This document shows, in pieces, positions 28,121 to 38,804 of a DNA stretch of 64,000 nt. Origin of the DNA: Streptomyces sp. R21 (GTDB lineage Bacteria > Actinomycetota > Actinomycetes > Streptomycetales > Streptomycetaceae); assembly GCF_041051975.1 (NCBI RefSeq), contig NZ_CP163435.1, forward strand, positions 7,481,001 to 7,545,000, read 5' to 3'. Each line of letters opens with the position of its first letter. Within the stretch, counting starts at the first letter, position 1. A program made the position numbers and the translations under genes. The notes under the pieces were generated by a model. That model was not told where the DNA came from and made no database searches. It was given only the letters and a program-made list of their open reading frames with translations.

Positions 28121-28153
28121 CCGCGCGAGGGCGCTGTTTGCGCCCTCGCGCGG
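28121..28153 (-). terminator. Intercistronic stem-loop between livK and livH
   Basis: Arms CCGCGCGAGGGCG (28121-28133) and CGCCCTCGCGCGG (28141-28153) pair perfectly over 13 bp. The hairpin starts about 36 bases after the livK stop. Such elements commonly attenuate or stabilise so that the binding protein outnumbers the permease. It has no T-tract and is probably leaky, since livHMGF follows directly. Confidence 0.65.
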
Positions 28154-28189
28154 TGGGGTTCAGGTGGTGCGGGGCTGGCGGGGTGCGGG

Positions 28190-29416
28190 TCAGTCCTTGA
28201 AGGTGGCGCTCTTCACGGACTTCCAGGCACCGTTCTCGACCTTGTAGACGGTGAGCTGCTTGTTCGTGGTGTCACCGTACTGGTCGAAGGCGACCTTGCC
28301 GGTGACGCCGTCGAAGGAGACGCTGCTCATGGCCTTGGTGATCTTGGCGCGGGCGTCGCTGGGGAGCTTGCCGCCGTTGTCGGAGACGACGGACTTGACG
28401 GCCTGGATGATGGCCCAGGCGGCGTCGTAGGAGTAGCCGCCGTAGGCCGCGTACGGGTCCTTGTAGCCGGCTGCCTTGTAGTCGGCGATGAAGGTCTTGG
28501 CGGTGTCGAGCTGCTCGACGGGGTAGCCGACGGAGGTGGCGAGGTCACCGTCGTTGGCGACGCCGGAGGCGGAGATGAAGGCGGGGTCGTAGATGCCGTC
28601 GCCACCCATGGTGGGGATCTTCGCTCCGGCCTTCTTGATCTGGTCGGAGATGAGGCCGCCCTCGGGGTACTGGCCACCGAAGTAGACGGAGTCGGCGCCG
28701 GAGGTCTTGACCTTGTCGGCGGTGGAGGAGAAGTCGGTCTCCTTCACGGTGATGTGGTCGGTGCCGACGACCTTGCCGCCGAGGCGCTTGAACTCCTGCG
28801 AGAAGATCGCGGCGAGGCCGGCGCCGTAGGTCTGCTTGTCGTCGATGACGAAGACCTTCCGCTTCTTCGCGTCGTTGTAGTAGTACTGCGCGGCGAAGCG
28901 GCCCTGGATGACGTCCGTGGTGGCGGTACGGAAGTAGGTGTCGAAGGGGCGCTTGAGGTCGCCCTTGCCCCAGTTGTCGCCCTGGGTGAGTGCCGGGTTG
29001 GTGTTGGCCGGGGAGACCTCGGTCAGGTGGGCCTTGGCGAAGTCGCTCTGCATGGACTGGGCGACGCCGGAGTTCAGCGGGCCCACGACACCGAGGACGG
29101 TCTTGTCGGAGGTGAGCGCGAGGGCGTTCTGGTGGCCGGTGGCGGGCACGGCCTGGTCGTCCTTGGCGACGACCTTGAAGGTCACGCCGTCGACTTCCTT
29201 GTTCTTGTTGGCCGTCTTGGCGGCGAGGTCCACGGAGTTCTTGATGCCCTGGCCGAGGGCGGAGAGCGAACCGGTGAGCGGTGCGTCGACGCCGATGACG
29301 ACGGTGGTGCCCGAGTCCTTGCTGGAGTTGTCCTTGTCGCGCGATCCGCATGCGGTCAGCGTGAGGGCACCAGTGGTGATCACGGTGGTGAGGATGAGCA
29401 AAGAACGGTTTCGCAC
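28190..29416 (-). CDS. livK: Branched-chain amino acid ABC transporter, substrate-binding lipoprotein LivK
   Basis: A 408-residue lipoprotein of the periplasmic-binding-protein I type. The lipobox LTAC follows a hydrophobic N-terminus and is followed by a Ser/Lys/Asp-rich linker. Mature motifs such as VVIGVDAPLTGSLSALGQGIKNSV and VLGVVGPLNSGVA are typical. It captures Leu/Ile/Val-like ligands outside the membrane. I chose the GTG at 29416, since GGGAAAGGA is well spaced for it; the TTG at 29422 is too close to that site. It is the first gene of the liv operon. Confidence 0.95.
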   Translation of the reverse strand: MRNRSLLILTTVITTGALTLTACGSRDKDNSSKDSGTTVVIGVDAPLTGSLSALGQGIKNSVDLAAKTANKNKEVDGVTFKVVAKDDQAVPATGHQNALALTSDKTVLGVVGPLNSGVAQSMQSDFAKAHLTEVSPANTNPALTQGDNWGKGDLKRPFDTYFRTATTDVIQGRFAAQYYYNDAKKRKVFVIDDKQTYGAGLAAIFSQEFKRLGGKVVGTDHITVKETDFSSTADKVKTSGADSVYFGGQYPEGGLISDQIKKAGAKIPTMGGDGIYDPAFISASGVANDGDLATSVGYPVEQLDTAKTFIADYKAAGYKDPYAAYGGYSYDAAWAIIQAVKSVVSDNGGKLPSDARAKITKAMSSVSFDGVTGKVAFDQYGDTTNKQLTVYKVENGAWKSVKSATFKD

Positions 29417-29719
29417 GGTCAATCCTTTCCCAGGCGCGGCTCCCTCTGCTGAGGTGCCGTTGTGCTCGCCGGGGTCGGCTCGGATCGATGGTGAGTCGGA
29501 TCCGGCGGCGCGCCCCGTGGCACAGTGACTGGCCGTGACTTTAGGTCCAGCCGTGGAGTGGGGGACCAGTGAAGGTCAGGATGTGACGCTCTTGTTATGT
29601 CATCGGACCAAACCGGGCGGCGTCGGGCGGGGCACATCGGACTTTCCGGTTGCGGTGGAGTGACCGCATGCTGAGAATGCCCAGTTCCGTTCGGTCACGC
29701 AGGGGCTTTGTGCCCGCAG
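29417..29719 (-). other. Intergenic region upstream of livK (303 bases)
   Basis: No coding region is convincing here. It should hold the livK promoter. A minus-strand TAAAGT hexamer preceded by a GGTCC...GGACC inverted repeat (about 29545-29570) is the only promoter-like feature I noticed, and it lacks a good -35. Confidence 0.4.
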
Positions 29720-30400
29720 TCACATACAGATTGCTCGGAGTGACGAGGAAAGATCCTGTGCGTAGTCGGCGCCGAGGATGTAGCTCGGGTTCTGGGTTCC
29801 GCGCATGTTACGCAACGTTACGTTCAGGAAAGGAAGTTCGACGCCCTGTGGGAGTCCTGTGCAGTGTCGGACGGCCACGTGGAGGGTGAGGGTGCGGGGT
29901 GTGCCGGTGCGCAGGGTGAGGGGTGTGGTGGGGCTGATGCTCATGGCCAGGCCGTCGTAGGGCTGTGCCAGGTGGCTGAGGGTGGTGGGCGGTCCGGCGG
30001 CGAGAGTGGCCCGCAGGCGGAAGGTGAAGCTGTGGGTGCGGGGGTCGGGCGGCTCGCGCAGGCCGGTGTACGTGAGCTGGGTGACGCTGAGCGGCCAGGG
30101 CGGGGGCACGGTGGGCCGGCCGTCGTGGAGGGGGACGGCGAGGAGGGTGGTCGTCAGGGCGGCGGCGAGGGCGAGGACGGCGAGGAGGCGTGAACGGGCC
30201 CTTGGTGAAGGGGAGTTGGGGCGGGGAATCCGCCTGCCGGACTTCGGGGCCGGATAGCGGGATCCTTCGACGGGGCTGAATTCCCGGGCTGGGCCGGCTC
30301 CCTGGCGTGGGGCGGCTCCCTCGCGCGGGCCGGATGCCTCGCTCGGGTCGAATGCGTCGAACGGGCCGGATTCCTCGACGGGGCCGATGCCGCTGGTCAT
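29720..30400 (-). CDS. Membrane-anchored protein of unknown function
   Basis: A 226-residue protein. The first 70 residues are Pro/Arg/Glu-rich and apparently disordered, followed by one hydrophobic segment (LLAVLALAAALTTTLLAVPL). The C-terminal 130 residues look extracytoplasmic, with a Cys pair (VRHCTGLP and a Cys next to the C-terminus). The ATG overlaps the stop of the upstream lipoprotein gene (ATGA), so the two are coupled. I do not recognise a domain. Confidence 0.7.
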   Translation of the reverse strand: MTSGIGPVEESGPFDAFDPSEASGPREGAAPRQGAGPAREFSPVEGSRYPAPKSGRRIPRPNSPSPRARSRLLAVLALAAALTTTLLAVPLHDGRPTVPPPWPLSVTQLTYTGLREPPDPRTHSFTFRLRATLAAGPPTTLSHLAQPYDGLAMSISPTTPLTLRTGTPRTLTLHVAVRHCTGLPQGVELPFLNVTLRNMRGTQNPSYILGADYAQDLSSSLRAICM

Positions 30401-30810
30401 GTCGGCGGGCGCCAGTTCTCCGAGCTCCAGGTGGCGCCGTTCTCCTCGGTGCACCGCTGCTTGGCCTGGCGGTCTATCAACTTCTTTGCGGAGGGCAGGC
30501 CGTGGCGCTTCTGCTCGGCACGGGCGTTCTTGATGATCAGGTCCATGATCTCGTACTGCTGGTTGGACAGGCCCTTCTGCTCCCAGTCGAGGCCGGCCCA
30601 TTTCCCGCCGGTGAGGGTCTGCTCGGCCCAGTATGAGATCAGCTTGGTGCAGGCGGCGACGGGCGAGGTGTCGTCCGGGGAAGGGGTGGCCTGTCCGGAG
30701 GTGGAGCCGGCGGAGCAGCCCGCGCCGAGGGTGACGGCGAGGGCTCCGGCGGCGAGGGCGCGGACGCCCGGGAAGGCGCGCGGGGCGCGTCCGGGAACGG
30801 TTGTCCTCAT
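30397..30810 (-). CDS. Small lipoprotein of unknown function
   Basis: A 137-residue precursor with a lipobox (LGAGC) after an Ala/Gly/Leu-rich signal, then a Ser/Thr/Pro linker and a helical domain of about 90 residues (CTKLISYWAEQTL...KRHGLPSAKKLI...RC). It is coupled to the membrane protein gene downstream, and the pair may act together at the cell surface. I do not recognise a family. Confidence 0.75.
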   Translation of the reverse strand: MRTTVPGRAPRAFPGVRALAAGALAVTLGAGCSAGSTSGQATPSPDDTSPVAACTKLISYWAEQTLTGGKWAGLDWEQKGLSNQQYEIMDLIIKNARAEQKRHGLPSAKKLIDRQAKQRCTEENGATWSSENWRPPT

Positions 30811-30876
30811 GCCTTGACGCTAGGACGGGGGTTGTCCGCCGACAACCCTCCGGTCCGCGCCCTCCGGGGGCATGCC

Positions 30877-31338
30877 CTAACTGGTCGGTGCGTCCCGCAG
30901 CAGGCAGGTCAGGCGGGCGGTGCACACGCGCTTGCCGTCCTCGTCGGAGATGACGATCTCGTACGTCGCCGTGGAGCGCCCGCGGTGGACGGGGGTGGCC
31001 ACGCCGGTGACCAGGCCGGAGCGGGCTCCGCGGTGGTGGGTGCAGTTCAGGTCGACGCCGACGGCGAGCTTGGTGCTGCCGCCGTGGAGCATGGAGCCGA
31101 CGGAGCCGAGGGTCTCGGCGAGGACGGCGGAGGCGCCGCCGTGCAGCAGGCCGTAGGGCTGGGTGTTGCCCTCGACGGGCATGGTGCCGACGACGCGGTC
31201 GGCGGAGGCCTCGACGATCTCGACGCCCATGCGGGTGCCGAGGTGGCCCGCGGAGAACAGCGCCTGAAGGTCGACGCCGAGCGCCGCGTACTCGTCGATG
31301 ACCTCTTGCGGGAACTTCACGTGCTGCTGCTCACCCAT
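30877..31338 (-). CDS. Hotdog-fold thioesterase (PaaI family)
   Basis: A 153-residue hotdog protein. YGLLHGGASAVLAETLGSVGS is the conserved helix region with the usual HGG, and VGVDLNCTHHRGARSGLVTG is a core strand pair. Such enzymes hydrolyse acyl-CoA thioesters. ATG at 31338 follows GGAG at 8 bases; an upstream in-frame start would add 14 charged residues. It is downstream of the oxidoreductase gene on the same strand. Confidence 0.92.
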   Translation of the reverse strand: MGEQQHVKFPQEVIDEYAALGVDLQALFSAGHLGTRMGVEIVEASADRVVGTMPVEGNTQPYGLLHGGASAVLAETLGSVGSMLHGGSTKLAVGVDLNCTHHRGARSGLVTGVATPVHRGRSTATYEIVISDEDGKRVCTARLTCLLRDAPTS

Positions 31339-31424
31339 CGGGCCCGGCTCCGTTCGTCGCGACGCTTCGTCGTGGATCACGCTGGTGGTCGTGGATCACT
31401 CTGGCTCACTGGCTGAGCAAACGC

Positions 31425-33716
<2,292 letters not shown>

Positions 33717-33743
33717 CGCGCTGTCTCCTTCGCCGAGCACCAT

Positions 33744-33763
33744 GATGTACGTCGATGTACGTC
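33744..33763. repeat. Tandem 10-bp repeat GATGTACGTC x2 upstream of the oxidoreductase gene
   Basis: Two perfect adjacent copies of GATGTACGTC lie 28 bases upstream of the oxidoreductase ATG, in the 133-base divergent interval with polA. The spacing of one helical turn would suit a dimeric regulator. Function is inferred. Confidence 0.5.
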
Positions 33764-33849
33764 TTCGATCCTCGCACGTGCCGGTGACAGCGGCCGTGGG
33801 CGGCCCTGAACGGCCCGCGCTGTCAGTGGCACGTGGCAGGATCGGGGAC

Positions 33850-36576
33850 GTGGCAGAGACAGGATCGAAGAAGACCGAGAAAACCGCAGGTGCGGGTCGT
33901 CCGCGGCTGATGCTCATGGACGGGCACTCGCTGGCGTACCGCGCGTTCTTCGCGCTGCCCGCGGAGAACTTCACCACCGCGACGGGCCAGCCGACGAACG
34001 CGATCTATGGTTTCGCCTCGATGCTGGCGAACACGCTGCGCGACGAGGCGCCCACGCACTTCGCGGTGGCGTTCGACGTCTCGCGCAAGACGTGGCGCTC
34101 CGAGGAGTTCACCGAGTACAAGGCGAACAGATCGAAGACCCCGGACGAGTTCAAGGGGCAGGTCGAGCTGATCGGTGAGCTGCTGGACGCGATGCATGCC
34201 GAGCGGTTCGCGGTGGACGGCTTCGAGGCCGACGACATCATCGCCACGCTCGCCACGCAGGCCGAGGCGGAGGGCTTCGAGGTCCTCATCGTCACCGGCG
34301 ACCGGGACTCCTTCCAGCTGGTCTCCGAGCACACGACGGTGCTGTACCCGACGAAGGGCGTCTCGGAGCTGACCCGGTTCACTCCGGAGAAGGTCTTCGA
34401 GAAGTACGGGCTGACGCCGGCGCAGTACCCCGACTTCGCGGCGCTGCGCGGCGACCCGTCCGACAACCTGCCGGGCATCCCCGGTGTCGGTGAGAAGACC
34501 GCCGCGAAGTGGATCAACCAGTTCGGTTCGTTCGCGGAGCTGGTCGAGCGCGTCGACGAGGTCAAGGGCAAGGCCGGGCAGAATCTGCGCGACCACCTGG
34601 AGGCGGTGCAGCTCAACCGCCGTCTCACGGAGATGGTGCGCGACGTCGAACTGCCGAGGACGGTCACGGACCTGGAGCGCGCCGCGTACGACCGCACGGC
34701 CGTCGCGATGGTCCTGGACACCCTGGAGATCCGCAATCCCTCGCTGCGGGAGCGGCTGCTGGCCGTCGACCCGGGCGGCGAGGAGGCGGGCGCCGCGGAG
34801 CCGGCCCTGCCGGGCGTCGCGCTGGACGGGACGGTGCTGGGCGCGGGCGAGCTGAAGCCGTGGCTCGCCGAGCACGGCACGGCGGTCCTCGGCCTCGCCA
34901 CGGTGGACACCTGGTCGCTCGGTACGGGGTCCGTGGCCGAGGTCGCGCTCGCCGCGGGCGGGGGAGCGGCCGCCTGGTTCGACCCGACGGGGCTGGACGA
35001 GTCCGACGAGAACGCGTTCGCCACCTGGCTCGCCGACCCGGCCGCCGCCAAGGTGCTGCACAACGCCAAGGGCGCCATGCGGGTCTTCGCCGAGCACGGC
35101 TGGACCATCGAGGGCGTCACCATGGACACCGCGCTCGCCGCCTACCTGGTCAAGCCGGGCCGCCGCTCCTTCGCACTGGACGCGCTGTCGCTGGAGTACC
35201 TGGGGCGCGAGCTGGAGCCCGCCGCCGCGGCCGACGGGCAGCTTGCCTTCGGTACGGACGAGCAGGCCGAGGCCGACGCGCTGATGGTGCAGGCCCGCGC
35301 GATCCTCGACCTGGGCGAGGCGTTCGGGGAGAAGCTCCAGGAGGTCGGCGCCGCGGATCTGCTGCGCGACATGGAACTGCCCACCTCCGCGCTGCTCGCC
35401 CGCATGGAGCGGCACGGCATCGCCGCGGACCGGGCCCATCTGGAGGCCATGGAGCAGATGTTCGCGGCCGCCGTGCAGCAGGCCGTGAAGGAGGCCCACG
35501 CGTCCGTGGGCCACGAGTTCAACCTCGGCTCGCCCAAGCAGCTCCAGGAGGTCTTCTTCGGCGAGCTGGACCTGCCCAAGACGAAGAAGACCAAGACCGG
35601 CTACACGACGGACGCGGACGCGCTGGCCTGGCTGGCCACGCAGACCGACCATGAGCTGCCGGTCATCATGCTCCGCCACCGCGAGCAGGCGAAGCTGCGC
35701 GTGACCGTCGAGGGCCTGATCAAGACGATCGCCACGGACGGCCGCATCCACACCACGTTCAACCAGACCGTCGCCGCGACGGGCCGTCTCTCCTCCACCG
35801 ACCCGAACCTGCAGAACATCCCGGTCCGCACGGACGAGGGCCGTGCGATCCGCCGCGGGTTCGTCGTCGGCGAGGGCTTCGAGTCCCTCATGACCGCCGA
35901 CTACAGCCAGATCGAACTGCGGGTGATGGCCCACCTCTCCGAGGACGAGGGCCTCCTGGAGGCGTTCACGTCCGGCGAGGACCTGCACACCACGGTCGCC
36001 TCCCAGGTGTTCTCCGTGGAGCGGTCCGCCGTCGACGCGGAGATGCGCCGCAAGATCAAGGCGATGTCGTACGGCCTGGCGTACGGGCTGTCGGCGTTCG
36101 GCCTCTCCCAGCAGCTGAACATCGACGCGGGCGAGGCCCGCGGTCTGATGGACACCTACTTCGAGCGCTTCGGAGGGGTACGCGACTATCTGCGCCGCGT
36201 CGTCGACGAGGCCCGCGCCACGGGCTACACGGAGACCCTCTTCGGCCGCCGCCGCTACCTCCCCGACCTCAACAGCGACAACCGTCAGCGCCGCGAGATG
36301 GCCGAGCGCATGGCCCTCAACGCCCCCATCCAGGGCACCGCCGCCGACATCGTCAAGATCGCCATGCTGAACGTGGGCCGCGCCCTGGAGAAGGCGGACC
36401 TCAAGTCCCGCATGCTCCTCCAGGTCCACGACGAAATCGTCCTGGAGATCGCCCCCGGCGAACGCGACGAGACCGAAGCCCTCGTCCGCCGCGAGATGGC
36501 CGACGCCGTCCACCTCCGAGCCCCCCTCGACGTCTCCGTCGGAGCGGGCCCGGACTGGGAGTCGGCAGCGCACTAG
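33850..36576 (+). CDS. polA: DNA polymerase I
   Basis: A 908-residue repair and Okazaki-fragment polymerase. The N-terminal 5'-3' exonuclease/flap domain (about 15-300) has LMLMDGHSLAYRAFFA and GDRDSFQL. The middle 3'-5' exonuclease-like domain (about 320-500) shows no evident DEDD metal-binding residues and is probably non-proofreading, as in related actinobacteria. The polymerase domain has motif A DYSQIELRVMAHLS (Asp684), motif B RRKIKAMSYGLAYG and motif C LQVHDEIVLE (Asp861). The GTG at 33850 gives the expected MAETGSKK start. Confidence 0.98.
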   Translation: MAETGSKKTEKTAGAGRPRLMLMDGHSLAYRAFFALPAENFTTATGQPTNAIYGFASMLANTLRDEAPTHFAVAFDVSRKTWRSEEFTEYKANRSKTPDEFKGQVELIGELLDAMHAERFAVDGFEADDIIATLATQAEAEGFEVLIVTGDRDSFQLVSEHTTVLYPTKGVSELTRFTPEKVFEKYGLTPAQYPDFAALRGDPSDNLPGIPGVGEKTAAKWINQFGSFAELVERVDEVKGKAGQNLRDHLEAVQLNRRLTEMVRDVELPRTVTDLERAAYDRTAVAMVLDTLEIRNPSLRERLLAVDPGGEEAGAAEPALPGVALDGTVLGAGELKPWLAEHGTAVLGLATVDTWSLGTGSVAEVALAAGGGAAAWFDPTGLDESDENAFATWLADPAAAKVLHNAKGAMRVFAEHGWTIEGVTMDTALAAYLVKPGRRSFALDALSLEYLGRELEPAAAADGQLAFGTDEQAEADALMVQARAILDLGEAFGEKLQEVGAADLLRDMELPTSALLARMERHGIAADRAHLEAMEQMFAAAVQQAVKEAHASVGHEFNLGSPKQLQEVFFGELDLPKTKKTKTGYTTDADALAWLATQTDHELPVIMLRHREQAKLRVTVEGLIKTIATDGRIHTTFNQTVAATGRLSSTDPNLQNIPVRTDEGRAIRRGFVVGEGFESLMTADYSQIELRVMAHLSEDEGLLEAFTSGEDLHTTVASQVFSVERSAVDAEMRRKIKAMSYGLAYGLSAFGLSQQLNIDAGEARGLMDTYFERFGGVRDYLRRVVDEARATGYTETLFGRRRYLPDLNSDNRQRREMAERMALNAPIQGTAADIVKIAMLNVGRALEKADLKSRMLLQVHDEIVLEIAPGERDETEALVRREMADAVHLRAPLDVSVGAGPDWESAAH

Positions 36577-36598
36577 CCTCCGGCGGGGCAGACGGCAG

Positions 36599-36625
36599 GG
36601 GCCCGGCACCGGGAGTGCCGGGCCC
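36599..36625 (+). terminator. Terminator after polA
   Basis: Arms GGGCCCGGCAC (36599-36609) and GTGCCGGGCCC (36615-36625) pair perfectly over 11 bp around CGGGA and are followed by TTCC. It begins 23 bases after the polA stop. Confidence 0.8.
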
Positions 36626-36746
36626 TTCCGCGTACCTCCACCGTGGTCCTTGCCTCCTTGCCTCCTGCCCCCTGTCCCGCAGGCCTCGTCACCCGCGTGG
36701 ACCTTGCGGGAGCGCCGGTCGCGTGGGGCGCCGTAAGGATGCGGGC

Positions 36747-37742
36747 ATGGGCATACGCATAGGCATGCTTCACCGCCGTACGGCTGTGGTCGCCGCGGCT
36801 GTCGTGTCGGCGCTGATCGCGCCGGGGGCCGCCGTCGCTGTGGGGGCGAGTACCGCTCAGCTGCCGGTTGCCTGTAGTTCGAGTCGGGATCCGGCTCTCG
36901 CCGCCCGGATGTCCCGTGACATCCGGGCGGCGCTGTCGTCCCGGCAGGGCACCGTCTCGCTGGCGGTGCACGACGACGACACCGGGCTGACGTGCGCCCT
37001 CGCGGGCACGCGCCAGTACGACTCGGCGAGCATCGTCAAGGTCATGATCATGGAGGCGGTCCTGCGCAGGGCCGAACAGCTGGGGCGGGGGCTCACGAGG
37101 TGGGAGCTGGCCAATATCCGCCCCATGATCACCAGGTCGGACAACACGGCCGCCCGGCGGCTGTGGACCAACCTCGGCCACGTGAGCCTGGCCCGCTTCC
37201 TGACCCGCGCAGGTACCAGCGGCACCGCACTGGGTCCGGGCGGCTACTGGGGCCTGACCCGCACCACGGCCGCCGACCAGCTGCGGCTGCTCGACGTGCT
37301 CACCCGCACCGGCTCATTCCTGAGAGCCACGAGCCGCGCCTACGGCCTGAAGCTGCTGAACCAGGTCCGCAGCGACCAGCGCTGGGGCGTGCCCGCCGGG
37401 ATGCCGCGCGATCTGAGGGCCCATGTGAAGAACGGCTGGCTGCCCCGGTCCACGCACGGCTGGCGTGTGCACAGCGTCGGCGCGTTCACGGGCCCCCACC
37501 GCACGTACCGCATCGTCGTCCTGTCGCACGACAATCCGACGATGGCGTACGGGGTCCGCACCATCGAGCGCATCGCGCAGGCGGTCCACCGCGGCCTGAA
37601 CCGCGGCGCCGACCACGGCCGCGGCACCGCCCGGGGCCTCACCCCGGAGCACGAGATCAGCGAGAAGCCGGACGGCTCGGCTCCGTACTGGCCCCCGCCC
37701 GGCCGGCCGGAACCGGAACCGGGCTCGGGCGCCACACCCTGA
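36747..37742 (+). CDS. Exported serine hydrolase, class A beta-lactamase fold
   Basis: A 331-residue precursor with a signal segment (RTAVVAAAVVSALIAPGAAVAVGAS). Serine-hydrolase motifs: SxxK at Ser95-Lys98 (SIVK), SDN in ITRSDNTAARR, and a KTG-box variant K-N-G in HVKNGWLP. The general Glu of class A beta-lactamases is not clear, so this may be a peptidoglycan-related peptidase or esterase rather than an antibiotic-hydrolysing enzyme. ATG at 36747 follows AAGGA. The Pro-rich tail overlaps the convergent DUF4184 gene by 86 bases. Confidence 0.87.
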   Translation: MGIRIGMLHRRTAVVAAAVVSALIAPGAAVAVGASTAQLPVACSSSRDPALAARMSRDIRAALSSRQGTVSLAVHDDDTGLTCALAGTRQYDSASIVKVMIMEAVLRRAEQLGRGLTRWELANIRPMITRSDNTAARRLWTNLGHVSLARFLTRAGTSGTALGPGGYWGLTRTTAADQLRLLDVLTRTGSFLRATSRAYGLKLLNQVRSDQRWGVPAGMPRDLRAHVKNGWLPRSTHGWRVHSVGAFTGPHRTYRIVVLSHDNPTMAYGVRTIERIAQAVHRGLNRGADHGRGTARGLTPEHEISEKPDGSAPYWPPPGRPEPEPGSGATP

Positions 37743-38523
37743 CCCCCACGCCGTACAGGACCAGCCCCAGCACCAGACCTGCCCCGGCGCCGAAACACAG
37801 CGTCGGGATCAACTCCCACAGCTTCGCGTCGGATCCCCAGTAGTCCCACCAGCGCGAGGCCCGCTGCACCGCGCCCACCGCCGCGCAGCCCCCGATCACG
37901 GCTCCCGCCAACCATCGGTCGGAAACGGACAGTTCGGGCACTCTGGTCGGCCCCTGCGGCTCCGCCGGCATCCGGCGCAGCGCGAGCACCAGGAAGACCG
38001 CGATCACCACCGCCGCCACCGCCGAACCGCCGTACTGCAAGTACCAGTACAACGGTGAGCCCGCGACCTCCCGCCCCAGTACGGGAAACACTCGCATCCC
38101 CCACCGGTCGAGATGAGTGAACGCGTCCCACACGACATGGGTCAGCGCGCCGAGCGCAGCGGAGACGTACCACCATGCCGCGAGCGACGGACGCAGGTGT
38201 TCGCGTGCCGCGCCGCAGCGCAACAGCCCCGCGGGGCGCCCCTGTCGAGCCCGCGGCAGCAGCGCCACCAGTGGCTCGCGCAGCACCAGCCACAGGCCCA
38301 CGAGCACCCAGGCGACGAGTACGTCGAGGGTGAAGACGCCGGCGAAGGAGTGTGTGAAGTCGCCGAACTCCATCGCTCCCGGCAGCACACTCGCCAGGTA
38401 ATAGGTCATGTCGGGAGAGAACGAACCGGCGACGAGAACCGCGGGCACCAGCCGGCCCCGGCCGCTTCCGTCGCCGCGCACGGCGGGCAGCACGGCCGCC
38501 GCATGGCTGAGAGTGAAGGGCAA
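37657..38523 (-). CDS. DUF4184 family membrane protein
   Basis: A 288-residue membrane protein with about six hydrophobic segments. From the TTG at 38523 the protein starts PFTLSHAAAVLP, which is the usual N-terminus of this family, and GGGAG lies five bases upstream. FSPDMTYYL and THVVWDAFTH carry conserved Asp and His residues that suggest metal binding, like membrane-bound metal-dependent hydrolases. Upstream in-frame starts would add 28 unlikely residues. Function is unknown. Confidence 0.82.
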   Translation of the reverse strand: MPFTLSHAAAVLPAVRGDGSGRGRLVPAVLVAGSFSPDMTYYLASVLPGAMEFGDFTHSFAGVFTLDVLVAWVLVGLWLVLREPLVALLPRARQGRPAGLLRCGAAREHLRPSLAAWWYVSAALGALTHVVWDAFTHLDRWGMRVFPVLGREVAGSPLYWYLQYGGSAVAAVVIAVFLVLALRRMPAEPQGPTRVPELSVSDRWLAGAVIGGCAAVGAVQRASRWWDYWGSDAKLWELIPTLCFGAGAGLVLGLVLYGVGVRVWRPSPVPVPAGRAGASTEPSRPASR

Positions 38524-38804
38524 GTCGGCTCCCGGCGACGGACGTTGACCGGGCCCGCGGGCCCGGCGATCACAGAGGCCCAGTATGCGGGACGCGGAAG
38601 GGGGCACTGAGAAACCCCGTCAGGGCCGCGCCGTGGCCGCCCCGCACAACCGAACATGGCCAACCGGTGAAAACCGGGCGCGGACGGGTGCCCGGGCAAC
38701 GGAAGTTGTCGTAGGGTCACCTGGGTCACCGTGCTGGGGAGCACGGTCGAACAGAAGAAGAACGCGCGAAGCGCGGGTGGTCGTCCACGGGAGGGGTTCA
38801 CTCA

